A stretch of 60,000 nt of DNA, from assembly GCF_008831285.2 (NCBI RefSeq), contig NC_045148.1, positions 16,596,802 to 16,656,801 of the forward strand, written 5' to 3'. Positions 22,301 to 32,950 of this stretch are shown here, piece by piece. Made by a program: the position numbers and the translations under genes. Position 1 is the first letter of the stretch, and each line of letters opens with the position of its first letter. The stretch is from Nymphaea colorata. Its lineage: Eukaryota; Streptophyta; Magnoliopsida; Nymphaeales; Nymphaeaceae. The notes beneath the pieces were generated by a model that saw nothing but the letters and a program-made list of their open reading frames with translations, was not told where the DNA came from and made no database searches.

Positions 22301-22360
22301 GCGTAAAGTTTGGGGCATAATATAGAACTGCGGTGGGAAATGAAATGGCGTCATCTCACT
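22301..22360 (-). promoter_or_regulatory. Conserved RLK promoter block, RLK-C distal copy
   Basis: This is a second copy of the same block 300 bp further upstream (GCGTAAAGTTTGGGGCATAA, GAAATGGCGTCATCTC). It is more like the RLK-A version, while the proximal copy is like RLK-D. The RLK-C promoter is thus composite. Confidence 0.45.
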
Positions 22361-23871
22361 TCGCCGCACAGGTTTCGCTCAACAACAAGAAGCACCACAC
22401 AATAAATCATGTCGGCTTGTTACGATGCTCACGAATCAGTCAACTGAAGCTTCTTAAAGCGGCGTCTTAATATTTACTTTTCGAGTCATTTTTTTCGCTT
22501 TAAAAGAGTCCAATAAACTACCGGAATCGAACGAAGCGAGTCCTTCGCTTGTAACTTCACCAAATCATCTTCATCCTTCATCCAGCTTCTTTTGTTATTG
22601 AATTTCCATCTTGTCGCTCTCTCTCTCTCACAAACGTAAAAAAAAAATCTCTAAATGGTTTGGACCATTTGAGAAGTTCTGGACAAAATCTCTAAATGGT
22701 TGGACCATTTGAGAAGTTCTGGAGAAGACCGTCAACAAATCCCCCGATTATGTCAACACTTTTAATCACTTACAGTGTCTGACCTTCACCAGGATTCACC
22801 TTTTGCCTTTTGTTACGGAGTCCCAACAACTAGGTGGACAGTATGTTTTGGAGAATTAACATGTGAAAATAATTTGCGATATGTAAACTGCGAAATGTAC
22901 CTTTTTAGGAAAAAAAAAAAAAAGAAGTGCGTCCAAGCAGCCAAACGACAATAAAAAAACAAAGATAGTATGGAAGAAATAGCCATCATTTCAATTTCCC
23001 TGCACTAAACAAAGGCAAAAATGTTCTGATTCCTTGAAGATCAGGAATCATGTCCCATGGACAAATCATCCAAAGAAGATTTTTCAAAAGGCAGCATCAA
23101 AGTCAGGCAGACAATGGGGTTGTTCGAAATCAAGTTTCGCTCAGCGTCAGAAATGAACCATGAGACTGCAACCATGCCTCTTGTGTGCTATCTTTAAGTG
23201 GACCCTCTACTAAATGTATACCAGATCCGGAACTGGATGGATCCAAACTTAATATGGGCCCCAGCCCCCAAGTGATCAGAAGTTAGATGGAAAAGGTCAT
23301 CCATATAATGGAAAAGCAATAACGTCCACAAGGATGAGTTATTTAGGAATCAGAGGGCACCCTTCCCCAACTGAGATTGAACTCTTGGAGCTCTGTAATA
23401 TGAATTCTTTGAGTATGACAGACAACCCATATCAAGTGCCATTAAGATAAAAGAAACTTGAATTACTCATGACATATTTCCAAGTATAGAAGTTTTAATA
23501 TGTTTAGCACACAGAAGAACAAGAGCTGCCACAATACGGTAAAAAAAGATCACAGCTACGGGAGTTCAGCTCGCCCCTGTCCGCAACAAAATATACAATA
23601 GAAACAAATGAATGTACAGTGGTTACTTTTCTTCGCATTCTACCAAGTAGAGTGTGAAGATTGCGGCATTCGAAAGTCACCAAGATGCAACATGTCTGAG
23701 GCATCGCATGAGTTTTGAAAATAGAATGTGGCTGCTGTAAGAATATCATCCCTATGGCCAGGAAAAGCAATACCATCAAATATTAAATTCTGGAGTAGAC
23801 TAAGTACACGATTTTGTGACGCAATTTGGTGAAAGAAACGGGAAAAAACCAATAGGTGTACAGCATAGGTT
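22361..23871. other. C-D spacer
   Basis: No gene is seen. It starts with an RLK-A-type upstream flank (the TTTTCGAGTCATTTTTTTCGC segment is shared with 1605-1632). A 40-bp tandem duplication lies at 22644-22723 (GAGAAGTTCTGGA at 22671 and 22711). It ends as the 3' flank of the RLK-D kinase part. Confidence 0.55.
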
Positions 23872-26117
23872 TCACCTGGGACCTGAAAGGAAAAGAGAAT
23901 CGTTTGTTCCCGTCTGTATTTCTGATCCACTTTGCGTTTCAGGTCCTGATTGAGGCTCCAATGTATGGAAAGTGCCAAAATCAATGTGGCCTGCGTCCAA
24001 AACCATGGCTCCCTCCAAAGCCTTTACCACCTGAGACATTGGAGGCCTCTTGGTGTGATCATTCTGCAAGCACCATATCGCAATCCTCATTACTCTCATT
24101 GCATCTTCTCCATAATGTGATTTTTCTTCGTTTACCATGTCGACAAGATCTAAGAGTTGGTTCTCTTGTGCGGAGAGTTGCAGCAGTTTCAGTAAAAGGG
24201 CCTGTTTGGTTGGAAGGAAAGGGAGGGAAAGGGAGGGATTCAGCAATCCCTCTTGTGTTTGGTTGGCTAATTAGAAAGGAGGGAAAGGAAGGGAAAGAGA
24301 GAAAGTCTGTTTGGATGGGAGGGGAGGGAAAGGAAAGGAAAAGAAATGAAAGGATTGTATAGTGTAAATTCAATCCCTCCCAAATCGGACGGATTGGGAG
24401 GGAAAGGAAATGGAGTAAGTACAAAAGTGTTGACTACCTACAATACCCCTCCACGTTTTTTTTCTCCCTGCCTCTCAACCTTTTGACTATTGTGGGTATT
24501 ATTATAAATTGTATAGTTTCCTTTCCATTCCATTCACTTTTATCCAAACAAGCTTTTATAATCACCTCTTTCCATTTTATTCCCTTCCCTTCCCTTTCTC
24601 TTCCCTTCCCTTCCCTTTCCATTCATTTCCCTCCCTTTCCCTCCATCCCTTTCCCTCCCTTTCCCTCCAACCAAACAGGGCGTAAATGCCTGCTTTCTTC
24701 AGGCTGAGAAGGGTCCAGGTTCTTTCTTCCACAGACAATTTCCATGACCACTACTCCGAAGCTGTAAACGTCGGCCTTCTCTGATATGGCGGCACTCAGC
24801 CACTCCGGCGCGAGGTAGCCTGGGGTTCCTCTCATGGTGGTAAATACTTGGCTCTCATCTCTCCTGATCAGCTTAGACAAACCAAAATCTGAAACTTTAG
24901 CTTTGAAACTTTCATCCAAGAGAATATTCTGCGGTTTGATGTCCAAGTGCGCGATTCTCTGACAGCACTCTTCATGAAGATAGCACAACCCTTTTGCCAT
25001 GCCGATTATGATGTTCATCCTGGTTTTCCAATCAAGATTTGGGTTATCATTTTCATGGAAAATCCATTTATCTAACGAGCCCTTGGACATATACTCATAG
25101 ACCAGGAGTCTGTGTGATTTCGTAGCACAGAAACCTACCAGCCTTACCAGATTGATGTGATGGATGCGACCAATGGTTTGAACCTCTCCCACAAACTCCT
25201 TTGTCCCCTGCCCTTTATTGTCCAGCCTCTTCACTGCAACTTGGATGCCGTCGCTCAGGACTCCCTGGAAAACAGCACCGAACCCTCCCTGACCGAGGAT
25301 CATTTGAAAAACCCCAGTGGCCGTCTTCAACTCTTCACAAGAAAATCTCCTGGGCATCATTCCAGGCAATTGGTCCAATTCACCTTCCTCTTCATCCTCT
25401 TCCTTTTGACTCGAAACACAATAATTCCAGCAACAAAAACCGCAACCGCCAATGATCCAACTGCAATTCCGATGATGGCCTTAGCGTACTTGCTATGCTG
25501 TTCTCCTTCACCTTGTGACTCAGACATAGGAGGTTGAGGTTGAGATATTGACAGTCTTGATACTTTGAAAAACGCCCTCGAAGTATAGGTCTGGTTGTAT
25601 AATGGGTCTATTCTAATTGAGAAGACCTGGTCAAACAAGTAGCAATTACCACCGGTACTTCCATTCTGAGAATTGAAGAAGACTGCTTTACAGGAGCAGT
25701 TGTTCAAACAGGCTTCACGGCATAAATCAAGAGTTCCTATATTACCTGCTGCTGCTCTGAGGTCTACATAAGCGAAAGAAGAATAGTTGCCAAAATCCAC
25801 TAAACTTCCGGCATCGCGTTCATTGCAGGAGGGGGCTGGGCTGATATATTCGCACCCCTTCTCCGGATGTTCTTCATCCAAGGGCTTGAAGTACTGGGTT
25901 TCCTTACGCGGAGGTGCCCGGCAAGTGCATGCATTGCCCTTGCAAACACCAAAGCGGCCACATTTTAGGGGATACAGACATGCATCTGAGTATGGATTTC
26001 CCAACTCGGAGGACACCCATTCATTCTTATTACGGTTATAGTCTTGTAGTTATCTGTTGTTCCTGTCGACCAAATAACATCGCAATGTCCATCAACTAAT
26101 TCCAAGTTACCGTCCTG
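23872..26117 (-). pseudogene. RLK-D2: 3' part of chimeric RLK-D (lectin scrap, S-domain, PAN, TM, kinase)
   Basis: Read from 26117 leftwards, a short B-lectin scrap (QDGNLELVDG, 26037-26117) joins directly to an S-domain end (NEWVSSELGNPYSDACLYPL). An unusual Cys-rich stretch (CKGNACTCRAPPRKE), PAN, transmembrane segment and kinase follow. A deletion in the acidic juxtamembrane stretch shifts the frame near 25380. The kinase keeps GQGGFG, VAVKRL, HLDIKPQN, SDFG and APEW, but the MITE at 24196-24682 splits it after SQPEESRH. The C-terminal end resumes at 24192. Most of the lectin domain is missing. The PAN part is almost identical to RLK-A up to about 25803 and then diverges abruptly. No functional product is expected. 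Confidence 0.88.
24196..24682. mobile_element. Tourist-like MITE (PIF/Harbinger type) in the RLK-D kinase domain
   Basis: The left end AAGGGCCTGTTTGGTTGGA and the reverse complement of the right end CGCCCTGTTTGGTTGGA form inverted repeats. TAA is duplicated at 24193-24195 and 24683-24685. RLK-B has the uninterrupted site TTCAGTAAATGCC. The ends continue as GGGAAAGG-type low-complexity repeats that can fold back. It carries no transposase. A four-base TAAA duplication cannot be excluded, because the next base is also A. Confidence 0.88.
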
Positions 26118-26654
26118 ATGGTTCTATTCTAATTGAGAAGACCTCGTCGAACAAGTAGCAACTACCACCGGTACTTCCATTCTGAGAATTGAAGAAGACT
26201 GCTTTACAGGAGCAGTTGTTCAAACAGGCTTCACGGCATAAATCAAGGGTTCCTATATTACCTGCTGCTGCACTGAGGTCTACATAAGCGAAATAAGAAT
26301 AGTTGCCAAAATCCACTAACCTCCCGTTGTTAGTTTCCTGGTAGAAAGAGACTGAATCGGCTTCCTCACACCCCTTATGTGGAAGTTGAGGATCCAAGTG
26401 CTTGAAATACTTGTCTTCACTTTTAGAAGTGATCGGGCAACTGCAGTCTCCGTCCTTGCAAACAACAAAACGGCCACATTGCAGGGGATACAGACATGCA
26501 TCTGAGTATGGATTTCCCAACTCAGAGGACACCCATTCATTCTCATTAGTGATCCAATCATACACCTTCAGCCGTCCGTCAGACTCCAGCTTTATGAAAT
26601 GATTGGCAGTTTTCCTGACAGTCTTGGGACTATTCCCATAAAGGGAGAATGTGA

Positions 26655-27129
26655 TGTAAGATCATTTGGTGGGTCGGCTTATGTTTATGAGAAATTTCAG
26701 ACATTATGGCTGTCTTAACGTAAATATCCGCTTAAATGATTGCATTTTGGGATATTACGTCATTTTAGATGGTATGAGGTAATTTTAAAATGTATAGATA
26801 CTAGTACGGAATTACGGACTCTTTGATGAGTGGAATCCGTAATTGTCCTTATTATAAAATGGTAGTGGTCCCTCAGGTCGTGCAATGATTGCCTGAAACA
26901 TTGGTTTCTAGGGTTTTCCTCTTCTCCATCTGAGAGAGACCTCAAGCGCGCTGCACGTACCCTGGAAGACCCTGCTGCGATCTTCCCGTGCACCAGATCA
27001 GATGGATTCAGGTACGCTTCCGCTTCAGTTTAAGGTTTCGTTTATTTCAATTATTTAGCATGAGCATGATCCTGTTTTAGGGTATCTACGTTTGGTTTTG
27101 TATATACGTTATAGGGAGAAATCCCAACA
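26655..27129 (+). mobile_element. Solo LTR of the E1 family in RLK-D1
   Basis: This 475 bp sequence starts TGTAAGATC and ends CCCAACA, homologous throughout to the E1 LTRs. The 5-bp duplication TGTGA flanks it (26650-26654 and 27130-27134). Removing it restores the paralogous S-domain sequence. It arose by insertion and then LTR-LTR recombination that removed the interior. Confidence 0.95.
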
Positions 27130-27577
27130 TGTGATCCAGAAGTGCAGGGCCTCAGTTGGTCTCCATGGCAGGCTACCAGTGGACTTACCGGTGTTAGTGC
27201 ACTGAATTACTTTTTTGCTGAAATTCGTCGACTGGAGATACATCAGAGGTGGCCCGTGCCCATCGTCCATGAACGCGCCCAAATCACCGTCTTTCGTTGA
27301 GACAAAGTATGAGGCTTCTGTAGAGCTGGAAGATGTAAGTTTCTGCCCATCCTGCAACTGATGTCTTGCAATCCAAGTGTCCGTAGGGTGATCGAAAGAC
27401 TGCCATAGCGTTCAGTTCTCTGCATCAAGGAGCACCAAATTTCCTGTTTCTTCCATTTTCATGGCTGTTACAGGCTTACCGGATGTGCCTGTGAACCAAG
27501 CAACACTACCATTTCCATCAACCAACTCCAAGTTACCGTCTTGAGCGAGCTTGAGGGCTGAGTTTGTTGGTGCATGG

Positions 27578-28223
27578 TGTTGGGTCGGGTCCAGCCTCAA
27601 GTGGACCCGATCCGGCCCGTCACTTAAGTGACGGGCGGAAGAAAAAGAGGGGCACGCGATGTGCCCCCTCTCTCTCTCAATCCCTCTTACGTCTCTCTCT
27701 AGGGTTCCGTTTTTTTGGGAAAAGAGAGGTGTGCTCTCTTTTGTGCGTGGTGGCTGCAAGAGGAGAGAAGGAGAAGAAGAGAGGAGAGAAGGAGAAGAGG
27801 AAAGGAGAGAAGGAAAAGAGGAAGAGGAAGAGAAGGTTGCGAGCTTGGCTTGAGCAAGATTCAATTCCAACGAGGAGGCGAAACGCATCTCCTCCCAATC
27901 CACGTTTTGGGCATTCAATCGGTGATATTTTTCCCTTGTTTTTCTCATATAGCTTTGGTGAGATATTATTGTTGGAGGGTTGGTTTTGTGTAGCCCCTCG
28001 TGGGAAAACTTATATCATTGATTATAGTGGATTGAGTTTTGGGTCGTAGTACCCCGTGGTTTTTACCCTCATTGTTTAGAGGGGTTTTCCACGTAAAAAT
28101 CTTCTCGTGCATTTGTGATTGCTTGGTCGTTGATCCGTTGCTTATTGCTTGATCGGTTTGGGCTATACTTCGTTGTTGAATCTTTTTTTGTAGATTCGTG
28201 TTTATCCGCATTTTATCCCAACA
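27578..28223 (+). repeat. E2 5' LTR
   Basis: Starts TGTTGGGTCGGG and ends TATCCCAACA. It contains a 22-bp perfect palindrome (27615-27636) centred on CACTTAAGTG and a 78-bp all-purine run (27759-27836). Confidence 0.96.
27615..27636. other. 22-bp perfect palindrome in the E2 LTR
   Basis: The half-site GCCCGTCACTT is followed directly by its reverse complement. The same palindrome is at 32341-32362 in the 3' LTR. It could be a dimeric protein-binding site or a hairpin in the transcript. Function unknown. Confidence 0.9.
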
Positions 28224-28242
28224 AAGTGGTATCAGAGCCAAC

Positions 28243-28992
28243 ATGGTGGATAACAAAATTGATTTTGGTACTAGCCGTATGATTAGTCTAAATGGGACTA
28301 ATTATAGTCTATGGAAAAATAAGATGAAAAATCTCTTATATGTGAAGGCTATGCACCTCCCAGTTTTTGCCAAAGAAAAGCCCGATTCTAAGTCTGACGA
28401 AGAATGGGAATTTGAACATGAACAAGTTTGTGGTTTCATTCGACAATTTGTGGATGAAAATGTTTATAACCATATTCAAGATGAAAATCATGCATGTAGT
28501 TTGTGGGCAAAATTAGAAAATCTTTATGCCTCCAAGACAGGAAGTAGTAAATTATTTCTTCTGAAAAGATTGATGAATTTGAGATTCAGGGAGGGCAGTT
28601 CAGTGTCAGATTTTCTAAATGATTTTCAGGGGGTCATTAGTCAGTTATCCAGTATGGGCGTTAAATTTGAAGATGAGATTTTGGGATTATTATTGCTTGC
28701 TACTTTGCCTGATTCGTGGGAGACATTTAGAGTCTCGCTTACTAACTCTGCAGCTAATGGGGTTGTTTCTTTAGAGACTGTTAAGTCAGGTATTCTCAAT
28801 GAGGAGATGAGAAGAAAATCTCAGGCTTGCTCTTCTCAGACAGAGGTTCTTTTCACAGAGAACAGGGGGAGGAGTAAATTCAAGAGTGACAGGGGCAGAG
28901 ATAAAAGCAGAAGCAAGTACAAATCGAGATATAAGAATTTGGAATGCCACCACTGTGGAAAGAAAGGACACATAAAGAAGTACTGTTTCTAG
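28243..28992 (+). CDS. E2 gag
   Basis: This 249-residue copia gag polyprotein (ATG at 28243, just after the primer site) would form the retrotransposon particle and package its RNA. The N-terminal [13 protein letters not shown] and central [18 protein letters not shown] are typical of the copia gag family. The basic C-terminus ends with the zinc knuckle [14 protein letters not shown] (residues 235-248). The frame is intact up to a TAG at 28990-28992. That stop lies at the gag-protease border, where many copia elements read straight through. Confidence 0.9.
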   Translation: MVDNKIDFGTSRMISLNGTNYSLWKNKMKNLLYVKAMHLPVFAKEKPDSKSDEEWEFEHEQVCGFIRQFVDENVYNHIQDENHACSLWAKLENLYASKTGSSKLFLLKRLMNLRFREGSSVSDFLNDFQGVISQLSSMGVKFEDEILGLLLLATLPDSWETFRVSLTNSAANGVVSLETVKSGILNEEMRRKSQACSSQTEVLFTENRGRSKFKSDRGRDKSRSKYKSRYKNLECHHCGKKGHIKKYCF

Positions 28993-31900
28993 TTGAAGAA
29001 GGAGAATATAATTGGGGAAAAACAGGAGAAGAAAAATGACCGAGATGACAATGTCGCTGCTGCTGCACAACATGAAATGTTTGTTGTTTGTGATACTAAC
29101 ATGGTTAATGTTGCCAGTGACGATACTTGTTGGCTTGTTGATAGTGGTTCAGCTCTTCATGTTACTTCCCATAAGGATTTTTTCTCTTCATATATTTCTG
29201 GTGATTTTGGTACTTTGAGAATGGGTAATGGTTCTTTGTCTTACGTTGTAGGCAAAGGCGACGTCATTTTGAAGAATGCGAATGGAGCTCTATTGAAGCT
29301 GACAGATGTGAGGCATGCACCTGACATGCATCTGAACCTTATCTCTGCAGGAAGGCTCGATGAAGAAGGGTATCACAACACTTTTGGTGATGGCCAGTGG
29401 AAGCTTACTAGAGGTTCCTTGATTATTGCTCGAGGCAAGAGATGCAACAATAATCTTTATACTATGCATGCATCGATTTCCAGAGACATGGTACATGTGA
29501 CACAGGATGAGAAATCTATTGAGTTGTGGCACAGGAGGCTGGGACATATGAGTGACAAGGGACTGCAATTTTTGATCAAGAAGAATCTTCTACAAGATGT
29601 AAAGAAAGATAAACTTGACAAATGCAGTCATTGTTTTGCAGGGAAGCAGACACGGGTCTCTTTCAAGAGTCATCCACCTTCCAGAAAGTCAGAAGCACTT
29701 GAGTTGGTTCATACAGATGTATGCAGTCCTATGAAAGTAAGTTCACATGGTGGTGCACTTTATTTTGTCACGTTTATTGATGATTTTTCCAGGAAAGTTT
29801 GGGTCTATTCTTTGAAGAGGAAAGACCAAGTCCTTGGTGTTTTCAAGGACTTTCATGCACTGGTTGAAAGACAGTCTGGAAAGAAGCTGAAGTGTGTCCG
29901 CAGCGATAATGGGGGAAAGTATATTGGTCCATTTGATGAGTATTGCATATCTCATGGCATCAGGCACCAGAAGACTCCACCTAAGACTCCTCCATTGAAT
30001 GGCGTGGCAGAAAGGATGAACAGGACACTTATGGAGAGAGTTAGATGTCTCCTATCTGAAGCTAAGTTATCTGACTCATTTTGGTGTGAAGCTTTACATA
30101 CTGCTGCTTATGTGATTAACTTGTCTCCACATGTTCCTTTGGATGGTGATGTTCCTAACAGAGTTTGGTATGGGAATGATGTATCCTATGAGCACTTACG
30201 TGTATTTGGATGCAGGGCATTTGTGCATATATCAAAGGATGAGAGGTCGAAGTTGGAATCAAAAAGCAGGCAGTGCGTGTTTTTGGGTTATGGCCATGAT
30301 GAATTTGGTTACAGATTGTATGATCCAGTTGAGAAGAAGCTTGTCAGAAGCAGGGATGTTGTATTTGCTGAAGATCAGAATATTGAGGATATTCAGAAAG
30401 CAGTAAAGAATTCTTCTCATAGCAGCTATTTGCCAATCGATGTGGATCATGTTCCCTTGCAGAATACTTCAAGAGCAGTGCCAGATGATGATGTTGGGCA
30501 GATACATGATAGAGAAGGACAAATAGACGTGCCATATATTCCTAATTCAGATGACGAAGGTGACGATCATAATTTGGAGGGTTCTTCCTCAGATGTAGAT
30601 CGGCAGCGAAGATCCACAAGGGAGCGGCGTCCCTCAACTAGATATCCCGCACATGACTATATTTTGTTAACTGATAGTGGTGAGCCTGAATGCTATGAAG
30701 AAGCTATGCATGATGTGCACAAGGAAAAGTGGATGGAAGCCATGAAAGATGAGATGCAGTCACTTTACGACAACCACACCTTTGAGCTTGTGGAGTTGCC
30801 CCAAGGCAAGAGGGCATTGAGAAACAAATGGGTTTTTAGAGTGAAGCATGATGAAAACTCTCTAAACCCAAGATACAAAGCTAGGTTGGTTGTGAAGGGG
30901 TTCAATCAGAGGAAAGGAGTTGACTTTGACGATATATTCTCACCGGTGGTCAAGATGTCATCTATCAGAGTTGTTCTTAGTTTGACAGCCAGTCTTGATT
31001 TGGAGATCGAGCAGATGGATGTGAAGACAGCTTTTCTTCATGGTGATCTTGATGAGGAAATTTACATGATGCAGCCAGAAGGTTTTCTTGTAAAAGGTAA
31101 AGAAAACCATGTTTGCAGATTAAAGAAAAGCTTGTATGGTCTGAAGCAGGCACCTAGGCAGTGGTACAAGAAGTTCGAGTCATTTATGGGGGAGTATAGC
31201 TACACCAAGACTACTTCAGATCACTGCGTCTTTTTGAAGAAATTCTCAGGTAATGATTTTACATTTTGTTGATTTATGTTGATGACATGCTTATTGTTGG
31301 CAACAATATATCGAGAATTTCAAACTTGAAAAAGGAGTTGAGCAAGTCTTTTGCTATGAAAGACTTGGGACCTGCTAGTCAGATTTTGGATATGAAGATC
31401 ACACGAGATAGGAAGTCGAAGAAGCTATGGCTATCTCAAGAGAAGTACATTGAGAAGGTACTTCAAAGATTTCACATGAACAAGGCAAAGCCTGTTAGCA
31501 CCCCTCTTGCAGCGCATTTCAAGTTGAGCACCAAGCAGAGTCCAAGGACAGATTCAGAAAAAGAAGATATGGAGAAGATTCCCTATGCCTCAGTCACAGG
31601 TAGTCTGATGTATGCTATGGTATGTACTAGACCTGATATTGCTCATTCAGTTGGTGTTGTTAGTCGGTTTGTCTCAAATCCAGGAAAGAAACACTGGGAA
31701 GCAGTTAAATGGATTTTGAGATACCTTCGTGGGACTAGCAGTTTCTAACTTTGTTTTGGGGTAGAAAAACCTATTCTCGTTGGTTATACAGATTCAGACA
31801 TGGCAGGAGACATTGACGGGAGAAGATCTATATCTGGTTTTTTATTGACATATGCAGGTGGTGCAGTTTCTTGGCAATCCAGACTTCAGAAATGTGTAGC

Positions 31901-32252
31901 ATTACCTACTACTGAAGCAGAGTTTATTGCAGCTACAGAGGCGAGCAAGGAGCTCCTATGGATGAAGAGGTTCATGCAGGAACTTCAGTTCAGTCAAGAC
32001 GAGTACGTGCTTTACTGTGACAGTCAGAGTGCTATTCACCTTGGAAAGAATTCTACTTTTCATGCAAGGTCAAAGCATATAGACGTGAGGTATCATTGGA
32101 TACGTGATGTTCTAGAGTCGAAGCAGCTTGTTCTTGATAAGATCCATACAGATGATAATCCTGTAGATATGATGACGAAGTCTCTACCTAAAGAGAAACA
32201 TGATATGTGTAGAGACTTAGTTGGGATGACTGCCTTTAAGGCAGTATATTAA
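28993..32252 (+). pseudogene. E2 pol (protease-integrase-RT-RNase H), broken by a frameshift and a stop
   Basis: The pol part is open from the TAG at 28990 to 31272. It holds protease (WLVDSGSALHVTS), pre-integrase (ELWHRRLGHMSDKG), and integrase with its acidic residues (HTDV, RSDNGG, NGVAERMN). The first part of RT follows ([19 protein letters not shown]). A one-base loss near 31262 shifts the frame just before the catalytic YVDDMLIVG, which continues at 31266-31748. A TAA at 31746-31748 then separates RNase H (GYTDSDMAGDIDGRRS; LYCDSQSAIHLGKNS), which runs to 32252. The active-site residues themselves are preserved. The lesions look recent. Confidence 0.92.
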
Positions 32253-32303
32253 TTTTGTTCTTTTTGCAGGAATGTTCCCTCACTTGAGGTTGGAGGGGGA
32301 GCT

Positions 32304-32950
32304 TGTTGGGTCGGGTCCAGCCTCAAGTGGACCCGATCCGGCCCGTCACTTAAGTGACGGGCGGAAGAAAAAGAGGGGCACGCGATGTGCCCCCTCTCTC
32401 TCTCAATCCCTCTTACGTCTCTCTCTAGGGTTCCGTTTTTTTGGGAAAAGAGAGGTGTGCTCTCTTTTGTGCGTGGTGGCTGCAAGAGGAGAGAAGGAGA
32501 AGAAGAGAGGAGAGAAGGAGAAGAGGAAAGGAGAGAAGGAAAAGAGGAAGAGGAAGAGAAGGTTGCGAGCTTGGCTTGAGCAAGATTCAATTCCAACGAG
32601 GAGGCGAAACGCATCTCCTCCCAATCCACGTTTTGGGCATTCAATCGGTGATATTTTTCCCTTGTTTTTCTCATATAGCTTTGGTGAGATATTATTGTTG
32701 GAGGGTTGGCTTTGTGTAGCCCCTCGTGGGAAAACTTATATCATTGATTATAGTGGATTGAGTTTTGGGTCGTAGTACCCCGTGGTTTTTACCCTCATTG
32801 TTTAGAGGGGTTTTCCACGTAAAAATCTTCTCGTGCATTTGTGATTGCTTGGTCGTTGATCCGTTGCTTATTGCTTGATCGGTTTGTGCTATACTTCGTT
32901 GTTGAATCTTTTTTTTGTAGATTCGTGTTTATCCGCATTTTATCCCAACA
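32304..32950 (+). repeat. E2 3' LTR
   Basis: This 647 bp copy is almost identical to 27578-28223 and is followed by the duplicated CATGG. It carries the same palindrome (32341-32362) and purine run (about 32485-32562). Confidence 0.96.

Larger units (their letters stand above)
27578..32950 (+). mobile_element. E2: young Ty1/copia retrotransposon (Tork/Tnt1-like), nested in a solo LTR
   Basis: LTRs at 27578-28223 (646 bp) and 32304-32950 (647 bp) differ by only two substitutions and one T-run indel. The 5-bp duplication CATGG flanks it (27573-27577 and 32951-32955). The primer site TGGTATCAGAGCC begins at 28227, and a purine tract (GGAGGGGGA) ends just before the 3' LTR. The order gag, protease, integrase, RT, RNase H defines Ty1/copia. 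Its coding region has a TAG between gag and pol, a frameshift before the RT catalytic site and a later TAA, so it is not autonomous as it stands. Confidence 0.96.

Noticed and set aside
24483-24707. Frames rich in Phe/Pro/Ser in the Tourist-like MITE
   Set aside because: They come from CCCTTTCC repeats in the inverted ends of the MITE.
27564-28049. Open frames on both strands across the E2 LTRs, with near-identical copies at 32272-32775
   Set aside because: They follow the purine/pyrimidine-rich LTR sequence and are duplicated only because the LTRs are. No protein features.
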